Shown: positions 6,347 to 13,796 of the stretch, piece by piece | How positions within the stretch are numbered: the first letter of the stretch is position 1 | How the letters are laid out: the number at the start of each line of letters is the position of its first letter | From: Desulfococcus sp041737845 | GTDB taxonomy: Bacteria; Desulfobacterota; Desulfobacteria; Desulfobacterales; Desulfococcaceae | NCBI RefSeq assembly: GCF_041737845.1 | Contig: NZ_JBGSQX010000004.1 | Location: 1-14,417, forward strand | DNA length: 14,417 nucleotides | Direction: 5' to 3' | Translations under genes and position numbers: made by a program | Notes under the pieces: generated by a model | Databases searched by the model: none | Told to the model about the DNA's origin: nothing | Seen by the model: the letters and a program-made list of their open reading frames with translations, nothing else

Positions 6347-7831
6347 TCACCGGGGGACAAAATCCTTTCGGTTGAGGCCGTATTTTTTCAGCTTGTAGTG
6401 GAGCGACTGGGGAGAGAGGATGCCCAGCATCCGGGCCGCCCGGGCAACATTCCCGCCCGAGGCCCGAAGGGCCCGCCGGATGGCCTCCTTCTCGACGCTG
6501 TCTTTGGCCCGCGCGAGGGTTTCCATGGGCGGACCGTCATCCGGCACGGGCGCCCGGTCTTGCCCGGTCGGCAGGGGCGGAGAGGGAGCCGGAATTTCAC
6601 AGGAAAAGGGCGGGAACGGCGCCGACGGCTCCCTCCGGTCATATCCCGGGCAGAACGACTGGATATGCCGGGGCAGGTGTTTCAGGTCAATCACGCATTC
6701 CCCGTCGCCGATGACGTTCATGGCCCCCTCGATGACATGGGCCAGTTCCCGGATGTTGCCGGGCCAGGGATAGCCCTGGAACAGGTGCATCACGTTCTCG
6801 GAGACCGCCGCGACCGACTTTTTCAGCTCCCGGCTGGACCGGTCGATGAAATGGCATGCCAGGGCCGACAGGTCGCCCCGGCGCTCCCGAAGGGGCGGCA
6901 TGGCGATGACGACCACCCCCAGACGGTAAAAGAGGTCCTTCCGTAGGGTTCCGCGGGAAATGGCCCGGTAGGGGTCTTCGTTGAGGGAGCTCACGAGCTT
7001 CACGTCCACCGGCGTCTCCGACGGGGAGCCGATCCTGCGGATGCGCTTCTCCTGGACGACCCGGAGCAGCTTGGCCTGCAGCGACAAGGGCATGGCGTTG
7101 ATCTCATCCAGGAAGAGGGTCCCGGAGGCGGCCTCCTCAAAGAGCCCCGGCCGGTCCACCGCACCGGTGAAGGCCCCCCGGCTCGTGCCGAACAGGATGG
7201 CTTCCAGCAGGTTTTCGGGGATCGCGGCGCAGTTGATGGGGATGAAGGTGCGCGGCCGCATCGGGCCGTGGTTGTGGATCGACTGGGCGATGATCTCCTT
7301 TCCCGTGCCGGTCTCGCCGAATATCATCACCGCCGACGGCGAGGCCGATGCCATCTTCGCGGTCTCCACGGCCTTCCGCAGGCCGGGGCTCGACCCGACG
7401 ATGTCCCCGAAGGCATACCGGGTGCCGTTGCCGGGCGCCTCCGGTTTCTTCCCGGACGACGGCGAGACGATCTTTTCGACCATCTGGTAATCCTTGGTGA
7501 AGCTGATCGCACCGACCAGGCGGCCTTCCGCGTGGATCGGATAGACGTTGCTCACGACATTGGCGAACCTGCCCAGGCGCGTCCGGTAAAAGATGGGCTG
7601 GTGGGTAATGGGACGCCCGGTATGGAGGCATCGCATGGTGGTGCTCTGTGCCTCGGTCAGGTCGTAAACCTCGACGATTTTTTTCCCGATCGCCTCCCCG
7701 GGCGGCAGATCGTCGATGCGGCCCTGGGCATCGTTGTAGTAGAGGATCGTTCCCCCGGCATCCGCCACGATGACCCCTTCGTGAAAGCTGGAGAAAATCG
7801 ACCGGAAATCGATGCCGGAAATCACGGCCAT
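6347..7831 (-). CDS. PAS-domain sigma-54-dependent transcriptional activator
   Basis: A 494-residue bacterial enhancer-binding protein. Residues about 8-112 look like a PAS sensor domain (FHEGVIVADAGGTILYYND). The AAA+ domain spans about 141-375: Walker A GETGTGKE (172-179), the sigma-54 contact loop GAFTGA (219-224) fully intact, Walker B GTLFLDEI (237-244), then LRKDLFYRL and the PPLRERRGDL region. A Pro-rich linker (about 400-435) joins a C-terminal Fis-type helix-turn-helix (GGNVARAARMLG, then SPQSLHYKLKKYGL). There is no receiver domain, so it is probably controlled by a small ligand or redox signal through the PAS domain, as in the RocR-like class. The start at 7831 follows AAAGGAGGAAGG; the longer frame adds a low-complexity leader. 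It lies directly upstream of the mttB-like gene and its sigma-54 promoter, the likely target. It is 70 nt downstream of the SGNH gene. Confidence 0.92.
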   Translation of the reverse strand: MAVISGIDFRSIFSSFHEGVIVADAGGTILYYNDAQGRIDDLPPGEAIGKKIVEVYDLTEAQSTTMRCLHTGRPITHQPIFYRTRLGRFANVVSNVYPIHAEGRLVGAISFTKDYQMVEKIVSPSSGKKPEAPGNGTRYAFGDIVGSSPGLRKAVETAKMASASPSAVMIFGETGTGKEIIAQSIHNHGPMRPRTFIPINCAAIPENLLEAILFGTSRGAFTGAVDRPGLFEEAASGTLFLDEINAMPLSLQAKLLRVVQEKRIRRIGSPSETPVDVKLVSSLNEDPYRAISRGTLRKDLFYRLGVVVIAMPPLRERRGDLSALACHFIDRSSRELKKSVAAVSENVMHLFQGYPWPGNIRELAHVIEGAMNVIGDGECVIDLKHLPRHIQSFCPGYDRREPSAPFPPFSCEIPAPSPPLPTGQDRAPVPDDGPPMETLARAKDSVEKEAIRRALRASGGNVARAARMLGILSPQSLHYKLKKYGLNRKDFVPR

Positions 7832-7901
7832 CCTTCCTCCTTTCCGCCCCCCGTGAGGAACCGCGAGTGCCCCACGTCCGTCAGGCGCCGGCGCGCCCAC
7901 C

Positions 7902-9521
7902 TCATGAGGGGCCTCCGCCCGCCTCGACGGGAACGATGCGGACCCCCAAGCGGCGCGTGTCCTTCCCGCCCGGGGGGACCCAGGTTTTGTCCGCCCTGAC
8001 GACAAACAGCCGGCTGACCCCCGAGGGGACCTCGGGCAGGGTGATGCGAACCCGGGACGGCTCCCGGAAGGTGTGGCGCACCTGACGGCCGCCGCCGTCG
8101 ATGGTGGCCGTGATGGGCAGGGCGTCGCCGGACGCGTCGCACGAGAGCCAGAACTCGTGACGGTCCGGGCGGTCCTCGGGCGCCGCCACCGCCAGGTAGG
8201 CCGGGTTGCCGTCGGTCGTCCACAAATCGACCGTCAGCCCCAGGGCCACGATGCGGCCGCCCGCAAACGCGACCTTGTCCGGGATCGGGCTCGTCTTCAC
8301 GGCATCGGCCAGAGCCGTCCCGAGGGTCCCGTTGCCGCTTTCGGCGGCCGAAGCCAGCATCATCGAAAGGATATCCCCGTCATGGTTTCCCCTTTCAAAA
8401 GCCGCTTGGGCAAGGGCCATGGCGGCCTCCTTCCTTCCGGCGCGATACATCTCTCCAATCTGCATGGCCTCACGTCCATAGCGCCGCCGCTGGTCGAGTT
8501 CCGAAATTGTAAACCGGAGCGCCGCGATATCCCCGCGCCGCCTGCCGCGGGCCGCTTCGTCCGGCAGCGCGGCCAGGGAGCGTTCGAGGGTATCCGCCCA
8601 GAGGCTGAGGGTCAGGTATTCGGCGCCGGCGGCGTTGAGGTGGTCGCTGTCCCAGAACATGCCGTCCTCCCCGAAAAAAGATGCCTGGTAATCGAGGGTC
8701 ACGATATTGTCATAGGGTGCAAGCATGCCGCCGACGGTTTCATAATACCCTTCGACGCTGGGGATGAACCTTCGGGCTTCGTCGAAATAGGCCCGGGTGA
8801 CGGGCATCCGGACCAGGATCACCTCCAGCCCGGCGTGGGCGGCAAGGTCCAGAATCCTCTTGAAATAGGCCGCCAGGCGGTCGTCAAAGTGGTTCGTGCC
8901 GGAGAGCTGGCCCGCCGCGCGGTCCCGGGCGACAGCCGCCCGGTCCGGCCTGAGCGAGAAGTCGTCCCGGTTCTGGACAAACCCGCGGACCTCCGGGGTC
9001 AACTTATCGGGATCGACGGGGTGGAAAAAATCCATGCCGTTTCCCAGAAACGGGAAGCAGGCGGCGATCATCCGGCCGGCCAGGGAAGCATCCCCGATCA
9101 TCCGCGCGGCCTCGACATAGTCGACATGCCTCCGCCAGTACCAGGGATCCCGGAAATAATGGGTTTCAAGGGTCCGGGCGGCGAAGGAATGGAGTTCGAC
9201 GGGCAAAACGACGGTGCGGAGCCGGCCCGGGCCCCCGGCCAGGACCGATTTGAGCTTGTAGTAATTGAGGGCGTAATGCTCCGCCTGGGAGGAAAAATTG
9301 AAGGAATTGGGGATATCGAGGGTGCTGAGGCCGTGCTGAGCATGGGAGTCGCCCAGAAACAAAACCTCGACCCCGCCCCGGCACTGGGCGAAGGCCCGGT
9401 CGGTCCGCGCCAGGATGTATTTCGACAGGACCTGCCTGTGGTAGACGGCGTTGACCCCCCACACGAGGAGGGCGAACAGGGTGAGATATGCCCCCGCGCG
9501 GGTCATGAAGCCTCTGGTCAT
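7902..9521 (-). CDS. SGNH-hydrolase-like acyltransferase partner with C-terminal beta domain
   Basis: A 539-residue protein with an N-terminal membrane anchor (AYLTLFALLVWGVNAVY, 11-27), then an extracytoplasmic SGNH/GDSL-like domain. Block I is FLGDSH (55-60) with nucleophile Ser59; the catalytic Asp-x-x-His is DSDH (291-294). This resembles the AlgJ/AlgX/DltD-like partners that take an acyl group from an MBOAT protein and pass it to, or remove it from, an extracellular acceptor. Beyond the catalytic domain (about residue 320) lies a charged, Ala-rich helical segment (320-410), then a beta-rich domain (about 415-539) ending PPGGKDTRRLGVRIVPVE, reminiscent of the D-R-x-LG ending of domains attached to glycan-modifying enzymes. 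The start at 9521 has GGGAG 5 nt upstream; an ATG at 9542 lacks a Shine-Dalgarno sequence. It begins 26 nt after the MBOAT stop, so the two are surely co-transcribed. The acceptor is unknown. Confidence 0.8.
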   Translation of the reverse strand: MTRGFMTRAGAYLTLFALLVWGVNAVYHRQVLSKYILARTDRAFAQCRGGVEVLFLGDSHAQHGLSTLDIPNSFNFSSQAEHYALNYYKLKSVLAGGPGRLRTVVLPVELHSFAARTLETHYFRDPWYWRRHVDYVEAARMIGDASLAGRMIAACFPFLGNGMDFFHPVDPDKLTPEVRGFVQNRDDFSLRPDRAAVARDRAAGQLSGTNHFDDRLAAYFKRILDLAAHAGLEVILVRMPVTRAYFDEARRFIPSVEGYYETVGGMLAPYDNIVTLDYQASFFGEDGMFWDSDHLNAAGAEYLTLSLWADTLERSLAALPDEAARGRRRGDIAALRFTISELDQRRRYGREAMQIGEMYRAGRKEAAMALAQAAFERGNHDGDILSMMLASAAESGNGTLGTALADAVKTSPIPDKVAFAGGRIVALGLTVDLWTTDGNPAYLAVAAPEDRPDRHEFWLSCDASGDALPITATIDGGGRQVRHTFREPSRVRITLPEVPSGVSRLFVVRADKTWVPPGGKDTRRLGVRIVPVEAGGGPS

Positions 9522-9547
9522 ATTGCTCCCGGGGTCGGCCATGGGTT

Positions 9548-10996
9548 TCAAAACTGGAAGTAGATGAAGGGCGTCTTGCGGAAGACGCCGAACAGGAGGA
9601 TCGCGAAGACGGCGCCGTAGGAGGCGGCCCAGGTGATCCAGAGGGGTTTTCCCGCGAGCATCTCCCGGAGCATCCCTTTTTCCTGGAGGAAATGGACCGC
9701 TTCCATGACGAGGATGGCGCCCAGGGCGATCCCCAGGTCGGCCGGGTTTGAAAAGACCGGGGGAAAATCCGAAAAGAGCGGCGTCCGCCACGAAAAGAGG
9801 TGGGTCGCCACGTGCACTGCGTCGTCCATGGTGTTGGCCCGGAAGAAGATCCAGGCAAAGGTTGCGAGGTGGAAGGTGATAAGGACCTTGAGCGCCCCGT
9901 GGAGCCGGGGAAGCCGGGAGAGGCCCAGGCGGCCGGCCGCCTTCGCCCGCAGCGGCCCGGTGACGACACCCCCGATCAGGTAGAGGCTGTGGAGAACGCC
10001 CCAGGTGATGAAGGTCCATCCGGCCCCGTGCCACAGCCCGCAGATGAAAAAGACGACGAAGAGGTTGAGGCACCGGCGCCCCGTCCCCCGACGGTTCCCG
10101 CCCAGGGGGATGTAAAGATAGTCCCGGAGCCAGCTTGAAAGGGAGATGTGCCACCGCCGCCAGAATTCGGCCGCGGATGCGGCGGAATAGGGGCGCCTGA
10201 AGTTTTCCATGAGGGAGAATCCCAAAACCCGGGCCGCGCCGATGGCGATGAGGGAGTAGCCGGCAAAATCGCAGTAGATCTGGTAGGAATAGAGATAGGT
10301 GGCCGCCAGCAGGGGCAGGCCCGAGAAGCCGGCCGCGTCGTTGTAGACGGCGTCTACATATCCGGCGAGGCGGTCGGCGATGACGATCTTGAGGAAGAAC
10401 CCCCAGAGCATGAACCACAGGCCGTCGGCGATCCGCCGCTCATCCGGCCGGTGGGGGGTCCGGAACTGGGGCAGCAGGTTCCTCGGGCGTTCGATGGGGC
10501 CCGCAACAAGCGGAGGGAAAAAGGCGACACCGGCGGCGAAAATGCCGAAATGCCGCTCGGGCCGGAGCTGCCCACGGTAGACGTCGATGATGTAGCTCAG
10601 GGTGTGGAAGGTATAGAAGGAGATCCCCACCGGCAGCAGGACCCTCAGGTACGGCAGGTCGAGGGAGATGGACCAGGCCGCAAGGATCACCCGCAGCGAA
10701 TCGCTCACGAAATTGAGGTATTTGAAGGCGGAGAGCAGGCCCAGGCCGACGGCGATGCCGAGGCCGAGCAGCAGCCTCCTGGCGCCCCGGGAATCGGTCC
10801 GGTCCATGGCCAGGGCCGCGGCCCAGGGCACCGCCGTGGAAAAGAGGAGGAGGACGGCGTATTCCGCTTTCCAGCTCATGTAGAAATAATAGCTCGCGCC
10901 CAGAAGCAGGACCCAGCGATGCCGGTGGGGCAGGCTGAAGTACGCCAGGGCGACCACGGAGAAAAAGATCAGAAAGTGCAATGAATTGAATGCCAT
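9548..10996 (-). CDS. MBOAT-family O-acyltransferase (AlgI-like)
   Basis: A 482-residue polytopic inner-membrane protein. It starts MAFNSLHFLIFF, a typical N terminus of AlgI/PatA/DltB-like proteins, and has about ten or more hydrophobic segments. Family motifs are the invariant FWRRWHISLSSWLRDYLYIPLGG region (278-300, with His283) and the catalytic CGLWHGAGW (319-327, His323). MBOAT proteins of this group pass acyl groups from a cytoplasmic donor across the membrane, here probably to the SGNH partner encoded 26 nt downstream, for O-acetylation of a polysaccharide, peptidoglycan or similar acceptor. No glycan synthesis genes are in the window, so the acceptor cannot be named. The start at 10996 is chosen by homology of the N terminus; its Shine-Dalgarno sequence (AGG, 8 nt upstream) is weak. 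The gene is divergent from the two-component operon. Confidence 0.92.
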   Translation of the reverse strand: MAFNSLHFLIFFSVVALAYFSLPHRHRWVLLLGASYYFYMSWKAEYAVLLLFSTAVPWAAALAMDRTDSRGARRLLLGLGIAVGLGLLSAFKYLNFVSDSLRVILAAWSISLDLPYLRVLLPVGISFYTFHTLSYIIDVYRGQLRPERHFGIFAAGVAFFPPLVAGPIERPRNLLPQFRTPHRPDERRIADGLWFMLWGFFLKIVIADRLAGYVDAVYNDAAGFSGLPLLAATYLYSYQIYCDFAGYSLIAIGAARVLGFSLMENFRRPYSAASAAEFWRRWHISLSSWLRDYLYIPLGGNRRGTGRRCLNLFVVFFICGLWHGAGWTFITWGVLHSLYLIGGVVTGPLRAKAAGRLGLSRLPRLHGALKVLITFHLATFAWIFFRANTMDDAVHVATHLFSWRTPLFSDFPPVFSNPADLGIALGAILVMEAVHFLQEKGMLREMLAGKPLWITWAASYGAVFAILLFGVFRKTPFIYFQF

Positions 10997-11009
10997 GTGC
11001 CGGACCTGC

Positions 11010-11032
11010 GGGCGGCCTTCCAAAAGCCGCCC
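11010..11032 (-). promoter_or_regulatory. Leader hairpin just before the MBOAT start
   Basis: GGGCGGC (11010-11016) and GCCGCCC (11026-11032) form a perfect 7-bp stem with a 9-nt loop in the predicted 5' leader, 13 nt before the MBOAT ATG. The weak AGG ribosome-binding sequence lies immediately 3' of the stem, so folding could limit ribosome access. Confidence 0.35.
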
Positions 11033-11095
11033 TTGAATTGGACAACCCCGCAAAACGCCGATTGCAGCCGCAGCCGACGCCCCTGACCCCTGCTG

Positions 11096-11124
11096 TTTAT
11101 ATCGCCTGCGGGCAGGGCCGTCAA
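11096..11124 (-). promoter_or_regulatory. Sigma-70-like promoter of the MBOAT-SGNH operon
   Basis: On the minus strand TTGACG (11119-11124) and TATAAA (11096-11101) are separated by exactly 17 bp, 5/6 matches in each box. Predicted start near 11089, leader about 93 nt. No terminator is seen between the MBOAT, SGNH and sigma-54 activator genes, so this promoter may serve all three. Confidence 0.65.
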
Positions 11125-11218
11125 TCCCCTGTTCTCCCCCCGCCGCCGGGATTGGTTTTGGGCAATAGAAAGACGCCGCCTGGAAAGAAAAACCCCCTTC
11201 ATCCCGGACAGTAAAGTC

Positions 11219-11248
11219 TTGACAGAAGGGCGATAAGAGCCATATCCT
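11219..11248 (+). promoter_or_regulatory. Sigma-70-like promoter of the two-component operon
   Basis: A perfect -35 TTGACA (11219-11224), an 18-bp spacer and TATCCT (11243-11248, 4/6). The predicted start near 11255 leaves a leader of about 45 nt before the response-regulator ATG. It points away from the MBOAT promoter, with about 95 bp between the two -35 boxes. Confidence 0.5.
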
Positions 11249-11299
11249 GCTTACCAAGCCCGCATCCGTTCGGCATTTTCAAAAAGGAACATACCGAAA

Positions 11300-11947
11300 A
11301 TGAACATAAGGGTCTTGATCGCTGACGATCACGCCATTGTTCGGGAGGGTTTCCGCGCCCTGATCGACCAACAGGCGGACATGCAGGTGGTGGGGGAGGC
11401 CGAAAACGGCAGGAAGGCCGTCCTCCTTGCCAAGAGGCTGCTGCCCGATGTCATCATCATGGATGTCAGCATGCCCGATTTGAACGGCATCGATGCGACC
11501 CATCAGATCCGATCCGAGGTTCCCAAAACGAAAATCATCGCCCTGTCCATGCATTCCGACAAGCGCTTCGTTTCGGGAATGCTCAAGGCCGGCGTCTCCG
11601 GGTTCCTCCTCAAGGAATGCGCCTTCAGGGAACTCACGACGGCCATCCATGCCGCTGTTGCAGGCGGGCATTATCTCAGCCCAAAAATCGCCGCCACCGT
11701 GGTTCAAGACTACGTCCGGCAGACGGATGCCCTGCCCGCTTCATCTTCCCAGCCTCTGACGCTCCGGGAACGGGAGGTGCTCCAGATGCTCGCAGAGGGC
11801 GGGAATACCCGCGATATCGCCGCCGCACTCCACATCAGCGTGAAGACCGTCGAAGCCCGGCGGCGGAGCATCATGGAGAAGCTGCGGATCACGACCCTTG
11901 CCGACCTGATCAAATACGCCCTTCGGGAGGGGCTGACCAGCCTCTAA
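11300..11947 (+). CDS. NarL/FixJ-type response regulator
   Basis: A 215-residue response regulator. The receiver domain (1-120) has the acidic pair Asp9/Asp10, phosphoacceptor Asp55 (VIIMDVSMPD), Ser83 (ALSMHS) and Lys105 (LLKE), so all phosphorylation residues are present. The C-terminal LuxR-type helix-turn-helix starts near residue 150: LTLREREVLQMLAEG, then RDIAAALHISVKTVEARRRSIMEKL. It is a DNA-binding transcription factor, most likely phosphorylated by the histidine kinase encoded 40 nt downstream. The start at 11300 has AGGAA about 10 nt upstream. Targets are unknown; the divergent MBOAT-SGNH promoter and its own operon are the nearest candidates. Confidence 0.93.
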   Translation: MNIRVLIADDHAIVREGFRALIDQQADMQVVGEAENGRKAVLLAKRLLPDVIIMDVSMPDLNGIDATHQIRSEVPKTKIIALSMHSDKRFVSGMLKAGVSGFLLKECAFRELTTAIHAAVAGGHYLSPKIAATVVQDYVRQTDALPASSSQPLTLREREVLQMLAEGGNTRDIAAALHISVKTVEARRRSIMEKLRITTLADLIKYALREGLTSL

Positions 11948-11951
11948 TTCT

Positions 11952-11974
11952 AAGATATATCCTGTGTATATCTT
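11952..11974. repeat. 8-bp inverted repeat in the regulator-kinase spacer
   Basis: AAGATATA (11952-11959) and TATATCTT (11967-11974) are perfect arms 7 bp apart, in the AT-rich spacer between the response regulator and the kinase, just before the kinase ribosome-binding sequence. It could be an operator or a weak mRNA hairpin that sets kinase expression. Confidence 0.5.
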
Positions 11975-11987
11975 TCGGCGGGAAACA

Positions 11988-13796
11988 ATGATGAACATGC
12001 GCTTCAAAATTATGGGGATCCTGTTGTTCGTCCTGACGGGGTACATCCTGCTGAGCCACGGCGTCCAGCGTTTCGTTATCCTGCCCAGCTACGCCAGGCT
12101 GGAGCAGGAGGGGGCCGGAAAGGACGTTTCGAGGTGCATCGAAGCGCTTCGCCGTGAAATTGAGCATCTGGATGCCGTCACCCACGACTGGGCCGCCTGG
12201 GACGACACCTATGCATTCGTCCTCGACGGAAACCCCCGCTATCCGCAGTCGAACCTGCTGCCCCAGACCTTCACGGACAACCGGATCAACCTTCTCTATA
12301 TCCTTGACTCAACCCGGAATATCCTTTGGGGCGAAATCAGGGATATCGAAAGCGGCGACACCATCAGTCTGCCGGCGTTTTCAGAGGATCTCCAGAAACA
12401 CACCCCGAAATTGTTCAGCAACCAAGAGATCGAAAGTTCCGTGTCGGGGATGATATCGACATCCGGCGGCCCCCTCCTCATCTCTTCGCGGCCGATCACC
12501 ACGAGCGACCACTCCGGGGCGGTGATCGGCCACCTGATCATGGGGCGTTTTCTCGACCCGGGCTTTGTCCGGATGATGGAGGATCAGACCCATATCCGGC
12601 ACCGGTACCGCCCCCCGGGCGATGCGCCGGCAGGCCTTCTGGAAAGCCTCTCCGGGATGACGGCGGACCCGCCGGTCGTCTTCACGGCGCCGGACGATCA
12701 TACCCTCTCGGCCTGGAGCCTCATCCGCGACATCAACGGGGCGCCGCTGCTCGTCCTCGAGGCGGACATCCCCAGGACAATCTATCAGCACGGCGCAGAC
12801 ACCCTCAAATTCGCCCTGATTTCCGCGGGACTCTCGGGAATGATCCTGCTCGCGATCCTGATGATCCTCATGAACACCATCGTCACCCGGCCGCTTTTCC
12901 GACTGACCCGGTGGGCTGTCGCCATCCGGGATTCCGGCGACCTGCCGCCGCCCCCCTTCCCCGAGCGCAGGGACGAAATCGGCGTCCTCAGCCGCGAGTT
13001 CAACCGGTTGATCCGGCAGCTCCGGGAGGTTCACACCGGTCTGGCGGAGGCCAACGAGCGGCTGCATCATGAAATCGGCGAGCGCATTCAGTCGGAAGAG
13101 AAGCTCCTCGTCAACCAGCAGAAGCTGCGCGCGCTCTCGTCCGAGATGACCCTGATCGAGGAGCGGGAGAGGCGGCAGATCGCAGCAGACCTCCACGACC
13201 GCATCGGCCAGAATTTGGCCCTCACCCAGATCCGGCTGGGCATGCTTTCGGCCTTGGGGGCCCCAAGCGATCGCAGGGACGACCTGCGGGAGATCGAGGC
13301 GGCCATCGACGCCATCATTCAGGAAACCCGGACGCTCATTTTCGAGATCAGCCCGCCTGTTCTTTACGAGATCGGCATCGGTGCCGCCATTGAATGGCTT
13401 GCCGAAACCATGGCAGCCCAGCACGGCATCCGGATTTCCGTCGTTCTTGGGCCGGAGAGCCGCGACATGGATGACACCCTTCGGGTGCTTATATTCCGAG
13501 CCGTTCGGGAACTCCTGCTCAACATCATCAAGCACGCCCGGGCCCGGAACGTCGCCGTCCGGATGGCCGCCCATCCCGATGCCGTCACCATTATGGTGGA
13601 GGACGACGGGGCCGGATTCGACGCGGCCCGCGTCGCGGCAGAGAACGCCGGGGCCGGCGGATTCGGCCTTTACAGCATCAAGGAGCGGTTCCACATGCTG
13701 GGCGGATCCGTGGAGATCGACTCCCGGGTGTCGGAGGGAACCCGGGTGACGCTCACGGCGCCCGTGAAACCCCTCAAGATTTCCGGCGGGAAATAA
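11988..13796 (+). CDS. CHASE4-HAMP sensor histidine kinase (HisKA_3 type)
   Basis: A 602-residue membrane sensor kinase. TM1 is at about 7-31 (IMGILLFVLTGYILLSHG). The periplasmic domain of about 240 residues carries the CHASE4 hallmark HDWAAWDDTY (66-75), shared with sensors of unknown small molecules. TM2 is at about 275-298, followed by a HAMP linker (TRPLFRLTRW), a coiled-coil stretch rich in Glu/Gln/Arg, and the HisKA_3 dimerisation domain EERERRQIAADLHDRIGQN with phospho-acceptor His403. The ATPase domain has the N box LLLNIIKHARARN, DDGAGFD and GGFGLYSIKERFHMLGG. This kinase class pairs with NarL-type regulators, matching the upstream gene. The ATG at 11988 is chosen because GCGGGAA precedes it; a GTG at 11964 would add eight residues without a Shine-Dalgarno sequence. 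The last 23 bases overlap the end of the converging polymerase gene. Confidence 0.92.
   Translation: MMNMRFKIMGILLFVLTGYILLSHGVQRFVILPSYARLEQEGAGKDVSRCIEALRREIEHLDAVTHDWAAWDDTYAFVLDGNPRYPQSNLLPQTFTDNRINLLYILDSTRNILWGEIRDIESGDTISLPAFSEDLQKHTPKLFSNQEIESSVSGMISTSGGPLLISSRPITTSDHSGAVIGHLIMGRFLDPGFVRMMEDQTHIRHRYRPPGDAPAGLLESLSGMTADPPVVFTAPDDHTLSAWSLIRDINGAPLLVLEADIPRTIYQHGADTLKFALISAGLSGMILLAILMILMNTIVTRPLFRLTRWAVAIRDSGDLPPPPFPERRDEIGVLSREFNRLIRQLREVHTGLAEANERLHHEIGERIQSEEKLLVNQQKLRALSSEMTLIEERERRQIAADLHDRIGQNLALTQIRLGMLSALGAPSDRRDDLREIEAAIDAIIQETRTLIFEISPPVLYEIGIGAAIEWLAETMAAQHGIRISVVLGPESRDMDDTLRVLIFRAVRELLLNIIKHARARNVAVRMAAHPDAVTIMVEDDGAGFDAARVAAENAGAGGFGLYSIKERFHMLGGSVEIDSRVSEGTRVTLTAPVKPLKISGGK

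Noticed and set aside
8073..9563. 496-codon open frame on the plus strand over the SGNH gene
   Set aside because: Antisense shadow of a gene with clear SGNH catalytic blocks; the translation is Gly/Arg/Pro-rich and unstructured.
9522..10418. Upstream extension of the SGNH frame into the MBOAT gene, giving an 838-residue protein
   Set aside because: The extra 299 residues are an out-of-frame reading of the MBOAT gene; the Shine-Dalgarno sequence and membrane anchor support the start at 9521.
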